Shown here piece by piece: positions 11,191-23,501 of a DNA stretch of 64,000 bases. The stretch lies in the NCBI RefSeq assembly GCF_007858975.2, contig NZ_CP042220.2:3038001-3102000 (forward strand). Reading direction: 5' to 3'. Source of the DNA: Dickeya poaceiphila. GTDB lineage: Bacteria; Pseudomonadota; Gammaproteobacteria; Enterobacterales; Enterobacteriaceae. Position numbers and translations under genes: made by a program. Below the pieces are notes generated by a model. It saw only the letters and a list, made by a program, of their open reading frames with translations. It was not told the origin of the DNA and did not search any database. Within the stretch, counting starts at the first letter, position 1. Every line of letters starts with the position of its first letter.

Positions 11191-11760
11191 ATGACCTTTT
11201 ACCACCGCGTTATCCCGATGTTATCCGTGATGGCATTGCTCGCCGGATGTGCGCACCCACAACCCCCCCATGTGCAAAACGAACTGGGCCAGATCGACCA
11301 GAAACTGCAGGATATCGCCAACCGCGCTGTCGCTCTGGAGCAGCAGAATTCGTTAAACGCCAACTCTACGTCCGGAGCATATCTGCTACCTGCCGCTCAT
11401 AACCGGGCATTGCTCGACAGCAGCATCGGCACGTTAAGTCTGGAGCTGAGCAAGATTGAACCGGAAGCCAGCGGCACACGCGTCTTGCTCACTATCCGCA
11501 CCATGAACACACTGTCGTTACCCGCCTTTCAGGCAACACTTGACTGGGGAACGCTTGATCCAGTCAGTGGCAAACCGTTGACCGGCGATATGCAAACTCA
11601 GTTACTCAGGTTCCCGCGATCTCTGACGCAGGTTTCAGAGGCCACGACAGAAGTACGGCTTTCGGGACTGACGCCGGAACAGCTTGGTTTTGTGCGTGTG
11701 CATGATGTAATGGCAGAATCTGCGCAGCATCACGACGAATCGGATCAGACTCACCCTTAG
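11191..11760 (+). CDS. yajI: YajI, DUF3251 lipoprotein
   Basis: This is a predicted outer- or inner-membrane lipoprotein of unknown function. A signal peptide of about 18 residues ends in the lipobox LLAGC (Cys at 19). It is followed by a short coiled-coil-like stretch (ELGQIDQKLQDIANRAVALEQQ) and a beta-rich DUF3251 domain with YLLPAAHN and the ending LTPEQLGFVRVHDV. Position next to nrdR matches E. coli yajI. A GGGAGAAA ribosome site precedes the ATG. Confidence 0.85.
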   Translation: MTFYHRVIPMLSVMALLAGCAHPQPPHVQNELGQIDQKLQDIANRAVALEQQNSLNANSTSGAYLLPAAHNRALLDSSIGTLSLELSKIEPEASGTRVLLTIRTMNTLSLPAFQATLDWGTLDPVSGKPLTGDMQTQLLRFPRSLTQVSEATTEVRLSGLTPEQLGFVRVHDVMAESAQHHDESDQTHP

Positions 11761-11783
11761 ATGCCGCAATTTGCGGCAATCAT

Positions 11784-11815
11784 AAAAAAACCCTGCCAGA
11801 CGGCAGGGTTTGTCA
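11784..11815. terminator. Bidirectional terminator between yajI and secF
   Basis: AAACCCTGCC and GGCAGGGTTT form a 10-bp stem with loop AGAC, preceded by an A-run. On the minus strand this gives a T-rich tail after secF; it also serves yajI. Confidence 0.82.
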
Positions 11816-11840
11816 TTGCATATCGGATGATGAAAAGCGA

Positions 11841-12812
11841 TTACGGCAGCAACGACGGCTGGTCCGCGCCCTCTTTTTCCACCTTCTGCACCAGCATGTG
11901 CTCACGCTTCATACCCAGCTTGAGCGCCAGCGCGGAGGCAACATAGATAGAAGATACCGTACCAATGGTGACGCCTATCAGCATCGTCAGCGAGAATCCC
12001 TGCAACATCGCGCCGCCGAACAGGTACAGCATCAGGATCACCACTAACGTTGTGCCTGATGTGATCAATGTTCGGTGCAACGTTTGGGTCAACGACACGT
12101 TGAAAATTTCGTAAGGCGTACCACGGCGGATCTTACGGAAGTTTTCACGGATACGGTCAGAAACCACGATGCTGTCATTCAGCGAGTAGCCGATGACCGA
12201 CATCAGCGAGGCCACAGTGGTCAGATCGATTTCAATCCGACACAGTGATAGCACCCCCATAGTGATAATCACGTCGTGCGCCAACGCGATAACCACCCCC
12301 GCAGCCAGACGCCATTCGAAACGGAAGCCGACGTAAATCAAAATGCAGATTAACGCCGCCAGCAACGCCATGGCACCATTCTGCGCCAAATCTGCACCCA
12401 CGCTCGGCCCGACGAATTCAATGCGCTTAACTGCCGCATTCTGACTGGTTGCTTCGTTGATCACACTGACAACTTTGCTGCCCAGCGCCTGACCGCCAGT
12501 TTCATCATGAGCAGGCGGCATACGCACCATGATGTCACGGCTGCTGCCAAAGTTCTGCACCAGCGGATCGGCAAAGCCGGCTTTTTGCAACGCTTCACGC
12601 ATCTGTTCCAGATCCGCAGATTTCTCCAGCGCAATCTCAATAACCGTACCACCGGTGAAATCCAGTCCCCAGTTGAAACCACGTACGCCCATCACAACGA
12701 TAGACAGCAGCAGCAGCAGACCAGACAAACCGAACGCCCAGTAATCCCAGCGCATAAAGTCATACACTTTACGGCCATAGTTCAATTGTTCAACAGTATA
12801 TTCCTGTGCCAC
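11841..12812 (-). CDS. secF: SecF, protein translocase membrane subunit
   Basis: SecF works with SecD and YajC to complete protein export through SecYEG using proton motive force. The 323-residue protein has an N-terminal transmembrane segment, the periplasmic P4 region, and five C-terminal spans with [15 protein letters not shown] and [17 protein letters not shown], the D4/D6 signatures of the RND-like core. It begins 10 bases after secD. Confidence 0.96.
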   Translation of the reverse strand: MAQEYTVEQLNYGRKVYDFMRWDYWAFGLSGLLLLLSIVVMGVRGFNWGLDFTGGTVIEIALEKSADLEQMREALQKAGFADPLVQNFGSSRDIMVRMPPAHDETGGQALGSKVVSVINEATSQNAAVKRIEFVGPSVGADLAQNGAMALLAALICILIYVGFRFEWRLAAGVVIALAHDVIITMGVLSLCRIEIDLTTVASLMSVIGYSLNDSIVVSDRIRENFRKIRRGTPYEIFNVSLTQTLHRTLITSGTTLVVILMLYLFGGAMLQGFSLTMLIGVTIGTVSSIYVASALALKLGMKREHMLVQKVEKEGADQPSLLP

Positions 12813-12822
12813 AACGCACTCC

Positions 12823-14670
12823 TCAGATAGACAGCTTTTTGATGCGTTTGCCGCCGTATAGCAGGTTTACGATGGCACGGGTACCTACGATTGCAGTAAA
12901 CATGGATGTCGCCACGCCAATACCGGTCGTGATCGCAAATCCTTTAATCGAACCGGTACCGACCGCATACAGGATAATGACCTTAATCAGCGTCGTGACG
13001 TTCGCATCGAAGATGGAACTGAATGCGCCCCGGTAACCTTCGTCAATCGCCTGCTGAACGGTACGCCCGTTGCTCAGTTCTTCTTTGATACGTTCGTTAA
13101 TCAGTACGTTAGCATCCACCGCTACCGCAAGGGTTAACACAATACCTGCAATCCCCGGCATAGTCAGCGTCGCCCCCGGCAGCAGCGACATAATGCCGAC
13201 CACCAGCACCAGGTTCAACAACAGCGCGGAGGTCGCAATCATGCCGAACGTCTTATAGAAGAAAATCATGAACAGGATGGACACAGCAAGACCAGCCAGA
13301 CACGCCTCAAGCCCCTGAGTGATGTTCTGCATACCCAGTGTTGGGCCGATAGTGCGCTCTTCCACGATCTGAATCGGTGCTATCAGCGCGCCAGCACGCA
13401 ACAGCAGCGACAGTTGACGAGCCTCATTCGGGTTGTTGATGCCGGTAATACGGAAGCTGTTACCCAGACGTGACTGGATGGTGGCGACGTTAATCACCTC
13501 TTCCTCTTTTTCCAGAATCGCACGGCCATTGGCATCTTTTTTACCGCTGTCCTTGTACTCCACAAACAAGGTCGCCATCGGTTTACCGATATTGTCCTTA
13601 GTGAAGTTGGACATCATATTGCCGCCAGCGCTGTCCAGAGAGATATTGACCTGCGGACGATTGTACTCATCGTTGCCGGAGGTGGAGTCAGTAATGTGGT
13701 CACCGGTCAGAATCACGCGCTTGTACAGCGCTACCGGGCCGCCATCACGCATATTCATCACCTCGGTGTCGCCAGGCACACGACCGCTGCTCAGTGCAGC
13801 AGGATCGACATTGCTGTTAACCAGACGAAACTCCAGCGTGGCGGTCGCTCCCAGGATTTCCTTGGCACGCGCGGTGTCCTGAATCCCTGGCAGTTCTACT
13901 ACAATACGGTCAGTCCCCTGACGCTGCACCAACGGTTCGGCCACGCCGAGCTGGTTGACACGGTTGCGCAGGATATTGATGTTCTGTTGCACCGCATATT
14001 CGCGGGCTTCACGCAGGCGGGCATCACTCATGACCGCACGCAGCGTATCGCTGCCACTGCTGCTGATCACCAGATCACGATGACGGGGAGTCAGGTAATT
14101 CACCGCGTTGTCGCGCAATTGAGCGTCGCGGAACAGAATTTCCACGCCATAGTTATCCGACTTGCGAACAGAAGCATACTGGATGCCTTTCTCACGCAGA
14201 TCACTGCGCAGGGAATCCATTGTCTGCTCTTGTAACTTGCCTAACGCCGTGTCCATATCCACTTCCATCAGGAAGTGCACACCGCCACGCAGGTCAAGAC
14301 CCAGTTTCATCGGTTCTGCACCCAGCATTCTCAGCCAGGTCGGCGTAGCCGGCGCCAGATTAAGCGCAACCACATACTTCTCGCCCAACGCGTTCAGCAG
14401 CGCTTCACGAGCGCGAAGCTGTACGTCTGGCGTGGAGAAACGCGCAAGAATGGCACCGTTTTCCAGCGCAATAGACTTACTGGGGATATTTTGTTCTTTC
14501 AACACATTCTGGATCTGGACCAGCGTAGATTCACTGGCGGCGGTTCCTCGCGCGCCAGTGACCTGAATTGCCGGATCCTCACCATACAGGTTAGGAAGTG
14601 CGTAGAGCAGACCAACGATAATCGTCACGATCAGCATCAGGTACTTCCACAGAGGATAGCGGTTTAACAC
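12823..14670 (-). CDS. secD: SecD, protein translocase membrane subunit
   Basis: SecD is the partner of SecF, with a large periplasmic domain that captures emerging preproteins. The 615-residue protein has one N-terminal span ([19 protein letters not shown]), the [16 protein letters not shown] motif near residue 123, and the C-terminal block [20 protein letters not shown] typical of SecD membrane helices. It is part of yajC-secD-secF, with yajC 28 bases upstream. Confidence 0.96.
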   Translation of the reverse strand: MLNRYPLWKYLMLIVTIIVGLLYALPNLYGEDPAIQVTGARGTAASESTLVQIQNVLKEQNIPSKSIALENGAILARFSTPDVQLRAREALLNALGEKYVVALNLAPATPTWLRMLGAEPMKLGLDLRGGVHFLMEVDMDTALGKLQEQTMDSLRSDLREKGIQYASVRKSDNYGVEILFRDAQLRDNAVNYLTPRHRDLVISSSGSDTLRAVMSDARLREAREYAVQQNINILRNRVNQLGVAEPLVQRQGTDRIVVELPGIQDTARAKEILGATATLEFRLVNSNVDPAALSSGRVPGDTEVMNMRDGGPVALYKRVILTGDHITDSTSGNDEYNRPQVNISLDSAGGNMMSNFTKDNIGKPMATLFVEYKDSGKKDANGRAILEKEEEVINVATIQSRLGNSFRITGINNPNEARQLSLLLRAGALIAPIQIVEERTIGPTLGMQNITQGLEACLAGLAVSILFMIFFYKTFGMIATSALLLNLVLVVGIMSLLPGATLTMPGIAGIVLTLAVAVDANVLINERIKEELSNGRTVQQAIDEGYRGAFSSIFDANVTTLIKVIILYAVGTGSIKGFAITTGIGVATSMFTAIVGTRAIVNLLYGGKRIKKLSI

Positions 14671-14698
14671 GGTAGTTCCCTTCGGGAAAGTCGAAAAA

Positions 14699-15034
14699 TT
14701 ACAGGGCCTTCATGGTACCCTTCGGCAGAACGGACGTCACGTAGTCACGCTTGATAACGACTTCGTTGGTATCGTTCAGGGCAATGGTGATAAATCCGTT
14801 ATCAGCCACCTTGGTCACACGCCCCACCAGGCCGCCGTTGGTCAGCACTTCATCGCCTTTGCTGATCGAATCCATCAACTTTTTGTGTTCCTTGGCACGT
14901 TTTTGCTGAGGGCGCAGGATCATGAAGTAAAAAATCAGACCGAACACGGCCAGCATAATCACCAGAGAGTACGGGCTTCCTTGAGCCGGAGCACCTGCGG
15001 TTGCTGCCACAGCGTCGGAAATGAAAAAACTCAT
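14699..15034 (-). CDS. yajC: YajC, Sec translocon accessory protein
   Basis: This is a 111-residue single-span inner-membrane protein. The hydrophobic segment [24 protein letters not shown] at about 22-45 is diagnostic; the soluble tail follows ([13 protein letters not shown]). It associates with SecDF. The upstream tgt gene is 66 bases away in the same orientation, so queA-tgt-yajC-secDF may be one operon. Confidence 0.95.
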   Translation of the reverse strand: MSFFISDAVAATAGAPAQGSPYSLVIMLAVFGLIFYFMILRPQQKRAKEHKKLMDSISKGDEVLTNGGLVGRVTKVADNGFITIALNDTNEVVIKRDYVTSVLPKGTMKAL

Positions 15035-15100
15035 TTAAATGTCCTCTTTAGTTATCAAAATACAAGTTATCTATAAAACGTTCATGCCACGCAAACGTGC

Positions 15101-16264
<1,164 letters not shown>

Positions 16265-16353
16265 TTAACCTCCAGCATCAGAAAACAGTCTGATGACATC
16301 GTTGATATACCCACAGAACCTGGCCTGCGGTATGAAAATGGCTCGACAGTGGA

Positions 16354-17421
16354 TTACCCCACCTGTTCTTGTTCCGCCGACGGGTTACGGGTAATGAACA
16401 TCGCATCCCCGTAACTAAAAAAGCGGTACTGCTCAGCCACCGCCTGATGGTAAGCGTCCATGGTATGACGGTAACCCGCAAACGCCGACACCAGCATAAT
16501 CAATGTCGATTCCGGCAAGTGGAAATTGGTCACCAGCGCATCCACCACCTGATAGTGATAGCCGGGGTAGATAAAAATGCGGGTATCGCCGAAAAACGGG
16601 GCAATTACGGCTTCCACACTGGCTTGAGCCGCACTTTCCAACGAACGCACCGAGGTCGTACCGACGGCGATAACACGGTTGCCACGCGCTTTACAGGCCA
16701 GTACCGCGTCCACTACCGTCTGCGGCACTTCGGCATACTCGGCGTGCATCACATGGTCTTCGATTGACTCAACCCGCACTGGCTGGAAGGTACCGGCACC
16801 GACATGCAGAGTCACGAAGGCCATTTCCACGCCTTTTTCTTTCAGAGCAGCCAGTAACGGCTCATCAAAATGCAGACCCGCGGTTGGTGCCGCCACGGCG
16901 CCGGGGCGCTGACTGTACACCGTCTGATACAATTCGCGGTCTGCGGCCTCATCTGGACGGTCAATATAGGGTGGCAACGGCATATGCCCGATGTCATTGA
17001 GAATGGTCAACACATCACGTGTATCGTCAAACTGAATCTCGAACAGTGCATCATGGCGCGCCAGCATGGTGGCTTTCACGCTCTCATCTTCACCGAGTAA
17101 CAATTCCGTGCCGGGTTTGGGTGCCTTGGAAGCACGCACATGCGCCAGCACACGATGGTTATCCAGCATACGCTCTACCAGCACTTCCAGCTTACCGCCG
17201 CTAGCCTTGCGGCCAAACAAGCGTGCCGGGATCACCCGTGTATTGTTAAACACCAACAGGTCGCCCGGCTGTAATTTATCGAGCAGATCGGTAAAGACGC
17301 CGTGCACGACTGCACCTGTGGGACCATCCAGCGACAACAGACGGCAGCCACTGCGTTTTGCCTGCGGATAGCGGGCAATCAGAGATTCAGGTAATTCAAA
17401 CGAAAAATCAGCAACACGCAT
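16354..17421 (-). CDS. queA: S-adenosylmethionine:tRNA ribosyltransferase-isomerase
   Basis: QueA transfers and rearranges the ribosyl group of SAM onto preQ1-tRNA to make epoxyqueuosine. The 355-residue protein starts [19 protein letters not shown] and has the family blocks [38 protein letters not shown], and [19 protein letters not shown] near the C-terminus. It is the first gene of the queA-tgt pair, with 89 bases between them holding no gene. Confidence 0.96.
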   Translation of the reverse strand: MRVADFSFELPESLIARYPQAKRSGCRLLSLDGPTGAVVHGVFTDLLDKLQPGDLLVFNNTRVIPARLFGRKASGGKLEVLVERMLDNHRVLAHVRASKAPKPGTELLLGEDESVKATMLARHDALFEIQFDDTRDVLTILNDIGHMPLPPYIDRPDEAADRELYQTVYSQRPGAVAAPTAGLHFDEPLLAALKEKGVEMAFVTLHVGAGTFQPVRVESIEDHVMHAEYAEVPQTVVDAVLACKARGNRVIAVGTTSVRSLESAAQASVEAVIAPFFGDTRIFIYPGYHYQVVDALVTNFHLPESTLIMLVSAFAGYRHTMDAYHQAVAEQYRFFSYGDAMFITRNPSAEQEQVG

Positions 17422-17580
17422 GACTATTCACTTACATTTCGGCACAGTGGAACAAAAGAAGCGGCCTAGTCTAGAGCTCGCTGACACCGGCTGCAAGAAA
17501 TAAGCGGGACAGCGTGTCGCCTTCCTCTATACTTGCAGCGTCAATCATGCCTTTTTCTTTCCGAGGAGCGCCTCAACGCC

Positions 17581-18186
17581 ATGAATTTTCTCGCACATCT
17601 GCACCTTGCCACACTGGCGCAAAGCTCCCTGACCGGCAACCTGATGGCAGATTTCGTGCGCGGCAACCCTGATGAGCTATATCCAGCCGATATGGTGGCC
17701 GGCATTCGCCTGCATCGGCGCATCGACGTATTAACCGACAGTCTGCCGGAAGTCCGCACCGCCTGTCGCCACTTCAGCACCGACTATCGCCGGGTTGCAC
17801 CGATAGCACTGGATGTGCTGTGGGACCACTTTCTGGCGCGCCACTGGTCGCAACTGGAACCCTCGATATCCTTGACGCACTTTGTCACCGATGCTGAACG
17901 TCAGATTGTTCCGCATCTGGCCGATACACCGGAACGCTTTCGCAACCTCAACCATTATTTGTGGTCAGAACGCTGGCTGGAACGTTACGCTGAGCTGCCG
18001 TTTATTGCTGACGTGCTGCATCGCATGTCGGTACGCCGACCAAAGCTGGCGGCACTATCTGGCTCATTTAGTGACATCGAGCGCAGCTACCATCAATTTG
18101 AAACATTATTCTGGCAGTTCTATCCTCATATGATGCATCTGGCAAAAACAGGTCAGCTTGATGGCCCGGCTGACGCCGCACGGTAA
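17581..18186 (+). CDS. acpH: Acyl carrier protein phosphodiesterase
   Basis: AcpH removes the 4'-phosphopantetheine arm from holo-ACP. The 201-residue HD-like protein begins [20 protein letters not shown], with [17 protein letters not shown] and [12 protein letters not shown] as conserved metal-binding blocks. I start it at 17581 (GAGGAG about 10 bases upstream) and not at 17533, since the family begins at MNFLAH. It is divergent from queA, as in E. coli. Confidence 0.93.
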   Translation: MNFLAHLHLATLAQSSLTGNLMADFVRGNPDELYPADMVAGIRLHRRIDVLTDSLPEVRTACRHFSTDYRRVAPIALDVLWDHFLARHWSQLEPSISLTHFVTDAERQIVPHLADTPERFRNLNHYLWSERWLERYAELPFIADVLHRMSVRRPKLAALSGSFSDIERSYHQFETLFWQFYPHMMHLAKTGQLDGPADAAR

Positions 18187-18255
18187 ATCACGGTCAATGA
18201 AGAACAGTACGCCAGGCTGTTCACGTGTCAGTGACAAGAGTTATCAATTGATTCG

Positions 18256-18270
18256 ATAGCCAAAGGCTAT
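18256..18270. promoter_or_regulatory. OxyR-like ATAG-N7-CTAT element upstream of the peroxiredoxin gene
   Basis: ATAG CCAAAGG CTAT exactly matches the spacing of an OxyR half-operator. Flanking elements at 7-base spacing are only partly conserved (ATTG downstream, CAAT upstream). It lies about 105 bases before the peroxiredoxin start. The family is commonly OxyR-regulated, but this particular site is an inference. GATAGCC/GGCTATC could also form a hairpin. Confidence 0.45.
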
Positions 18271-18373
18271 CTTATTGATTGGTCGCTTTCGCTTTATTCA
18301 CCGGCAGGCTGTACCTATACTTACGGCGTTTATTACGTTCACCTTTCATTAACAACTATTTACAGGAGTAATT

Positions 18374-18976
18374 ATGGTCCTGGTAACGCGTCCTGCCCCC
18401 GACTTCACTGCTGCTGCCGTACTGGGAAGCGGGGAAATCGTTGAAAATTTCAATCTGAAAAAACACATCAACGGAAAACCGGCTGTGATCTTCTTCTGGC
18501 CGATGGACTTCACCTTCGTGTGCCCGTCTGAACTGATCGCCTTCGATCACCGCTATGAAGAGTTTAAAAAACGTGGCGTTGAAGTGGTTGGTGTGTCTTT
18601 TGACTCTGAGTTCGTTCACAACGCCTGGCGTAAAACCCCGGTCGAAAACGGCGGTATCGGTGAAGTGAAATATGCGATGGTCGCTGACATTAAACGCGAA
18701 ATTCAGAAAGCCTACGGTATCGAACACCCGGATGCAGGCGTAGCACTGCGTGGCTCTTTCCTGATCGACAAAAACGGCATCGTGCGTCATCAGGTGGTGA
18801 ACGATCTGCCGCTGGGCCGTAACATCGACGAAATGGTGCGTATGGTTGACGCACTGCAATTCCACGAAGAGCACGGCGAAGTATGCCCGGCTCAGTGGGA
18901 AAAAGGCAAAGCCGGTATGGGCGCCTCTCCGGACGGTGTTGCCAAATACCTGAAAGAAAACGCCAGCAACCTGTAA
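18374..18976 (+). CDS. Typical 2-Cys peroxiredoxin (AhpC/TSA family)
   Basis: The product reduces hydrogen peroxide and organic peroxides in the cytoplasm. The 200-residue thioredoxin-fold protein has the peroxidatic Cys50 in DFTFVCPSE and the resolving Cys171 in GEVCPAQW, the spacing of typical 2-Cys peroxiredoxins. The GGIGE-like segment (NGGIGEVKY) suggests a peroxide-sensitive enzyme. No AhpF flavoprotein is adjacent, so the reductant is likely thioredoxin or an AhpF elsewhere. GGAGTAATT precedes the ATG. Confidence 0.93.
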   Translation: MVLVTRPAPDFTAAAVLGSGEIVENFNLKKHINGKPAVIFFWPMDFTFVCPSELIAFDHRYEEFKKRGVEVVGVSFDSEFVHNAWRKTPVENGGIGEVKYAMVADIKREIQKAYGIEHPDAGVALRGSFLIDKNGIVRHQVVNDLPLGRNIDEMVRMVDALQFHEEHGEVCPAQWEKGKAGMGASPDGVAKYLKENASNL

Positions 18977-19000
18977 TCAGTACGCTGATACCGGTAATCA

Positions 19001-19028
19001 GCCAGCGGTTTCGCCGCTGGCTTTTTTT
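19001..19028 (+). terminator. Intrinsic terminator after the peroxiredoxin gene
   Basis: GCCAGCGG TTTC GCCGCTGGC followed by a seven-T run gives a strong stem and U-tract. Confidence 0.88.
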
Positions 19029-19067
19029 ATGTCCGCGATTCGGCAGCAGGCTTGCGCACCGTTTTAC

Positions 19068-20441
19068 TCAGGCGCGACGCCGACGAAGCGCGTAGCTTGC
19101 CAACAGCAACACAATCCACCCCATACCGGCGTACAGCGCAATGCGGGTATCCGGGAAATAGCCGATCAGCCCAATGATAAAAGCCAGGAACACGATACCG
19201 ACCATTGCGGTTGCTGCACCGCCAGGCAGTGGAAACGCCAGCGCTTTAGCTTGCTCGCGGCCCAGTTTACGGCGAAAGGCAATCTGCGAGCATAGAATCA
19301 TGATCCACACCCATACGGTGGCAAAGGTCGCCAACGAGGCAATCACCAAAAACACTTTCTCCGGCATGATGTAATTGAGGTACACCGCCACCAGCAACGC
19401 CAGCACCATCACCACGACCGTTACCCAAGGTGTTCCACGCCGTGACAGTCGGCTAAATACCTGCGGCGCATGACCTTGTTCCGCCATGCCATGCAACATA
19501 CGGCCAACGCCAAACACGTCACTGTTAATGGCGGAGAGCGAAGCGGTGATTACCACGAAGTTCAGGATACCGGCTGCCGCGGTGATGCCCATGTGCTGGA
19601 AAGTCAGCACGAACGGGCTACCGTTGGTTCCAACCTGATTCCATGGATAAATCGACATGATCACGAACAGCGTGCCGACATAGAACACCAGAATACGCCA
19701 GGGCACCGAGTTGATGGCGTGCGGAATGGATTTGTGCGGCTCTTTGGCCTCGCCAGCGGTGATACCAATGATCTCCACGCCGCCGTAGGCAAACATCACC
19801 ATCTGCAACGACAGAATCATACCCATGATACCATTGCTGAAGAAACCACCGTTGCTCCACAAATTATGGATGCCGGTAGGCTCGCCGCCGTTACCAATCC
19901 CCCAAACGATGATGCCGACCCCGGCTACGATCATCACCACAATGGTGGCGACCTTGAAAAACGACAGCCAGAACTCCAGCTCACCAAACACCTTAACGTT
20001 CATCAGGTTGATGGCGCCGATGATCAGCACCACACTCAATACCCAAACCCAGTGCGGCACCGCCGGGAACCAGACGCCCATATAGATGCCGAAGGCGGTA
20101 ACGTCGGCAATCGCCACTATCAGCATTTCAAAGCAATAGGTCCAGCCAGTAAGGTATCCGGCCAGCGGACCGAGATAATCACGAGCATAGCGGGAAAAAG
20201 AGCTGGCCTGTGGGTTGTTGACGGACATCTCGCCCAGTGCACGCATGATGATATAAGCGAACACACCGCCAATCAGGTACGCCAGCAGTACGCTAGGCCC
20301 CGCCATCTGAATGGCGCTGGCCGAGCCGTAAAACAGCCCGGTACCGATGGCAGAGCCCAGTGCGATGAAGCGAATATGCCGCGTGCTTAAGCCGCGCTTG
20401 AGTCTGGATTGTTGTTCCATAGGTTTGGATTGTTGTTCCAT
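19068..20441 (-). CDS. proY: ProY-like proline/amino-acid permease
   Basis: This is an APC-superfamily amino-acid:proton symporter of 457 residues with about 12 hydrophobic spans. The N-terminal blocks [20 protein letters not shown] and GEMSVNNP are those of ProY. As in E. coli it follows brnQ. The N-terminus contains a repeated MEQQS, so two ATGs (20441 and 20420) are possible: the inner one aligns with the E. coli start, but only the outer has even a weak ribosome site. A terminator separates it from brnQ, so expression may depend on read-through or an internal promoter. Confidence 0.85.
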   Translation of the reverse strand: MEQQSKPMEQQSRLKRGLSTRHIRFIALGSAIGTGLFYGSASAIQMAGPSVLLAYLIGGVFAYIIMRALGEMSVNNPQASSFSRYARDYLGPLAGYLTGWTYCFEMLIVAIADVTAFGIYMGVWFPAVPHWVWVLSVVLIIGAINLMNVKVFGELEFWLSFFKVATIVVMIVAGVGIIVWGIGNGGEPTGIHNLWSNGGFFSNGIMGMILSLQMVMFAYGGVEIIGITAGEAKEPHKSIPHAINSVPWRILVFYVGTLFVIMSIYPWNQVGTNGSPFVLTFQHMGITAAAGILNFVVITASLSAINSDVFGVGRMLHGMAEQGHAPQVFSRLSRRGTPWVTVVVMVLALLVAVYLNYIMPEKVFLVIASLATFATVWVWIMILCSQIAFRRKLGREQAKALAFPLPGGAATAMVGIVFLAFIIGLIGYFPDTRIALYAGMGWIVLLLASYALRRRRA

Positions 20442-20442
20442 A
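20405..20442. repeat. 21-bp period tandem duplication at the proY start
   Basis: A 17-base unit, TGGATTGTTGTTCCATA, occurs at 20405-20421 and again at 20426-20442. It duplicates the start codon and the next four codons of proY in frame. Confidence 0.9.
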
Positions 20443-20468
20443 AATGAGCAACCCTGTCTTTACAAACG

Positions 20469-20497
20469 AAAAAACCACAGGCAAACGCCTGTGGTGA
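20469..20497 (-). terminator. Intrinsic terminator between brnQ and proY
   Basis: Read on the minus strand, CCACAGGC GTTT GCCTGTGG is followed by six T residues. It would end or attenuate transcription leaving brnQ before proY. Confidence 0.85.
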
Positions 20498-20519
20498 AAA
20501 GCATCCGTCCAACCGTTAT

Positions 20520-21842
20520 TCAGGAATGTACGGTGACTTCCTGACGCCCCGTAATACGGTCATAAATCACCGTTACCAGCAAAATCACCAGCGACGGCGG
20601 CAACCAGGCCAGCCCCTGTTCGCTCATCGGCAGGCTTTGCGTCCAGCCCGGCAGCAATGCTTTGAAGGCGGACGACTTGACGCCGTCAAGCAGACCGAAC
20701 ACCAGGCTGACCAGCATGACTGGCGCGATGACATGGGTGCTGTTATTCCACCAGCGGCGAGTAAAACTCAACAACACCAGCACAATGCACGGCGGGTAAA
20801 TCGCGGTCAGCACCGGCACTGACAGTTGAATCAAGTGGCTCAGCCCCAGATTGGACACCACCATCGAGAACAGCCCCAACACAAACACCAGTGCGCGGTA
20901 AGACAGCGGTAGATACTGGGCGAAGAATTCAGCACAGGCGCAGGTCAGGCCCACGGCGGTGACCATGCAGGCGATGAAGATCAGCAACGCCAGGAAACTG
21001 CTGCCCATGTTGCCAAAGGTGTGCTGTACATAAACGTGCAGAATTTCGGCACCATTCTGCGCGTTCGGTACCAGCGAACCGCTGAAGGAACCGAGGTGGA
21101 ACAGGCTCAGGTAGACCAGCGTCAACCCTAAACCAGCAATCAACCCGGCCAGAATGGTATAACGCGTTAACAACGCTGCATCGTTGATGCCACGCGAACG
21201 GGCAGCATTCACAATCACAATGCCGAATACCAACGCGCCCAGCGTGTCCATCGTCAGGTAGCCATTGATAAATCCAGTGGAAAACGGCACCCGTTGGTAC
21301 GCCTCAGCAGTCGGCGCTGGCGTACCGGCTGGCCACAGCAGCGCAGCAATGCCCAGCACAGTCAGTGCGATGATCTTCACCGGTGCCAGAATATGACCCA
21401 CCGTATCCAGCAATCGACCAGGATAGAGCGAAATCGCCATCACGATAGCAAAGTAGATTAGGCTGTAGATCAGCAGAGGCGTCGCGCCTTCACCGACCAG
21501 CGGCGCAATACCGACTTCGAACGATACCGTGGCGGTACGCGGCGTGGCGAACAGCGGCCCGACCGCCAGATAGCAGACCGTTGCCAGCAACACGCCTGCT
21601 TTCTTGCCGATAGGGCTACTGAGCGTATCAATACCGCCGCCTACACGGGCCAATGCTATCACCGTCAGCACCGGCAAGCCCACCGCCGTGATCAGAAAGC
21701 CCAGTGCCGCAATCCAGACGTGCTCACCCGCTTGCTGGCCAACCATCGGCGGAAAAATGATATTCCCAGCGCCGACAAACAGAGCAAAGGTCATAAAGCC
21801 CAATGCCACGATATCTTTGGAAGTTAAACGATGACTCATCAT
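20520..21842 (-). CDS. brnQ: BrnQ, branched-chain amino acid carrier
   Basis: This is a LIVCS-family symporter for leucine, isoleucine and valine, 440 residues with about 12 membrane spans. The N-terminal signature [21 protein letters not shown] followed by [17 protein letters not shown] is specific to BrnQ. The length and start match the E. coli protein. The upstream 350 bases contain no gene and should hold its promoter. Confidence 0.95.
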   Translation of the reverse strand: MMSHRLTSKDIVALGFMTFALFVGAGNIIFPPMVGQQAGEHVWIAALGFLITAVGLPVLTVIALARVGGGIDTLSSPIGKKAGVLLATVCYLAVGPLFATPRTATVSFEVGIAPLVGEGATPLLIYSLIYFAIVMAISLYPGRLLDTVGHILAPVKIIALTVLGIAALLWPAGTPAPTAEAYQRVPFSTGFINGYLTMDTLGALVFGIVIVNAARSRGINDAALLTRYTILAGLIAGLGLTLVYLSLFHLGSFSGSLVPNAQNGAEILHVYVQHTFGNMGSSFLALLIFIACMVTAVGLTCACAEFFAQYLPLSYRALVFVLGLFSMVVSNLGLSHLIQLSVPVLTAIYPPCIVLVLLSFTRRWWNNSTHVIAPVMLVSLVFGLLDGVKSSAFKALLPGWTQSLPMSEQGLAWLPPSLVILLVTVIYDRITGRQEVTVHS

Positions 21843-22190
21843 GTATGTTGTTGTTGCCTGTAAAAATGGTGTTGCCGGTAGAAACCGGGCGCATAAAACG
21901 GCGTACGCGAAGAGCGAGCCGTCCGTGCGATGTGCAGGATTATGGATGTGGGGTTTTATTGCACAGCGTTAATAGGGCCTAAGTAAAACGTTTATAGCAA
22001 TAAAAGGCAATACACGATCAATAAAGCAGGATAGTAATCCGTATTTTTCTATAAATTTAGCATATAAATTTATATTTTCACCGACAGGCTATACATGATT
22101 TGTGCATGAAAACAGTTTATAGCGCGAAAAATCAGCTCAACTTTCCAGCATAGAGTAATCATTATCCATATTAGAAACTTATAGAAATAA
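21843..22190. promoter_or_regulatory. AT-rich intergenic region upstream of brnQ
   Basis: No coding sequence is seen. The part from about 21960 to 22110 is notably AT-rich and probably contains the brnQ promoter reading left. I could not identify a specific operator with confidence. Confidence 0.4.
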
Positions 22191-22226
22191 AAAACGCCGG
22201 TCATGCACACCGGCGTTATAAAAAGT
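22188..22226 (-). terminator. Intrinsic terminator after the MetE-like gene
   Basis: AACGCCGGT and ACCGGCGTT form a 9-bp stem around CATGCAC, with A-runs on the left that become a U-tract on the minus strand, just past the gene at 22250-23356. Confidence 0.83.
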
Positions 22227-22249
22227 AGAGCGGTCTTTGTCGTCAGCAG

Positions 22250-23356
22250 CTACCAGACGCGTTTGGCGATATCCACCACCAGTTTCAGTTTTGCCCACTG
22301 CTGCGCTTCCGACAGCGTGTTGCCCTCTTCGGTAGAGGCAAAGCCGCACTGTGGACTCAGGCACAGCTGGTCCAGCGCGATATATTGCGTCGCTTCGACG
22401 ATGCGCTGGTGTACTTCGTCTGCGTTTTCCAGTTCCCCGTTTTTGGTGGTGATAAGACCCAACACCACTTTCTGATGACCAGGCTTGATGAAGCGCAGCG
22501 GCTCAAATCCACCCGCCCGTTCGGTATCGTATTCGAGGAAAAAGGCATCCACATTCACTGTCCCGAACAGTGTTTCCGCCACAGGTTCATAGCCCCCTTC
22601 GGAAATCCAGGTAGAGCGGAAATTACCACGGCAGACATGCAGGCCCACCACCAGATCAGCCGGTTTGCCCTCCAGCGCCTTGTTCAGTACCTGTGCATAG
22701 GTGCGGCACAGATAATCTGGATCATCACCACGTTCGCAGATCTGGCGTTTCTGATCTTCAGAGCACAGATAAGCCCACACCGTATCGTCCAGTTGCAGAT
22801 AACGGCAGCCCGCTTCATAAAACGCCTGGATAGCATCACGCCAGGTCTGGGCCAGATCATCGAAATAGTCGGCCAGATCGGGGTAAACCGTGCTATCAAT
22901 CACTTTACGGCCACCGCGGAAATGCAGCACACTCGGACTAGGAATGGTCATCTTGGCTACTGCATCGCCAGCCACGCTATTGAGGAAACGGAAATCATCC
23001 AGCATCGGATGCTGCGGATTAAAACTGACCTTGCCAGTGACTTTCACGCCACGGGCTTTGGTCTGCACGCCGTTAAACTGAATGCCTTGCTCTGCTTCAT
23101 AACGTTCCACGCCGTTCAGGCTGTCGAAGAAGTCGAAATGCCACCAGGCTCGGCGAAACTCGCCGTCGGTCACCAGTTGCAGACCCGCTGCACGCTGCAA
23201 TTCCACCACACGTTGAATTTCCTGATCTTCGACACGGCGCAACGCAGCTGCATCAATCTCACCAGCCTGAAACTGCAAACGCGCCTGCTTGATGGCAGCC
23301 GGACGCAATAAACTGCCGACGACATCGGCACGAAACGGAGGAAGGGCTTGTGTCAT
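22250..23356 (-). CDS. Stand-alone MetE catalytic-domain protein (paralogue 1)
   Basis: This 368-residue protein corresponds to only the C-terminal catalytic half of cobalamin-independent methionine synthase, like the YxjG/YxjH proteins of Bacillus. The zinc ligands expected of the family are present: His and Cys in VGLHVCRGN (about 245), Glu in FLEYD, and Cys in LSPQCGF near the C-terminus; the N-terminal ADVVGSLLRP and DGEFRR blocks bind substrate. It probably methylates homocysteine or a related thiol, but the methyl donor is unknown because the folate-binding N-terminal half is missing. It is monocistronic, with its own terminator. A divergent paralogue lies at 38852-39952. Confidence 0.85.
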   Translation of the reverse strand: MTQALPPFRADVVGSLLRPAAIKQARLQFQAGEIDAAALRRVEDQEIQRVVELQRAAGLQLVTDGEFRRAWWHFDFFDSLNGVERYEAEQGIQFNGVQTKARGVKVTGKVSFNPQHPMLDDFRFLNSVAGDAVAKMTIPSPSVLHFRGGRKVIDSTVYPDLADYFDDLAQTWRDAIQAFYEAGCRYLQLDDTVWAYLCSEDQKRQICERGDDPDYLCRTYAQVLNKALEGKPADLVVGLHVCRGNFRSTWISEGGYEPVAETLFGTVNVDAFFLEYDTERAGGFEPLRFIKPGHQKVVLGLITTKNGELENADEVHQRIVEATQYIALDQLCLSPQCGFASTEEGNTLSEAQQWAKLKLVVDIAKRVW

Positions 23357-23485
23357 GCTGTGCTCCTGTACTTCAAAAACTGACCATCACAGCCTGTTTT
23401 CAGGCAAGATTTTCAGATGAATGAGTTTGTTAGATGAATTTGTTTTCAGGGGAAATAATTACGCCGCTGAACTTTTTAGCCATCC

Positions 23486-23501
23486 AGACGGCTAGAAGTG
23501 A
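23486..23501. promoter_or_regulatory. Possible MetJ-box pair upstream of MetE-like gene 1
   Basis: AGACGGCT followed directly by AGAAGTGA matches two tandem copies of the MetJ consensus AGACGTCT at 12 of 16 positions, 130 bases before the start. A MetR-type TGAA-N5-TTCA motif occurs at 23556-23568. Both are short and could be chance. Confidence 0.3.

Noticed and set aside
19470..20390. A 306-codon open frame antisense to proY
   Set aside because: It lies wholly opposite a clear permease gene, has no recognisable motif and is explained by codon bias of the real frame.
22385..23311. A 308-codon open frame antisense to the MetE-like gene
   Set aside because: It is a shadow of the MetE-like coding sequence, with no ribosome site and no family motif.
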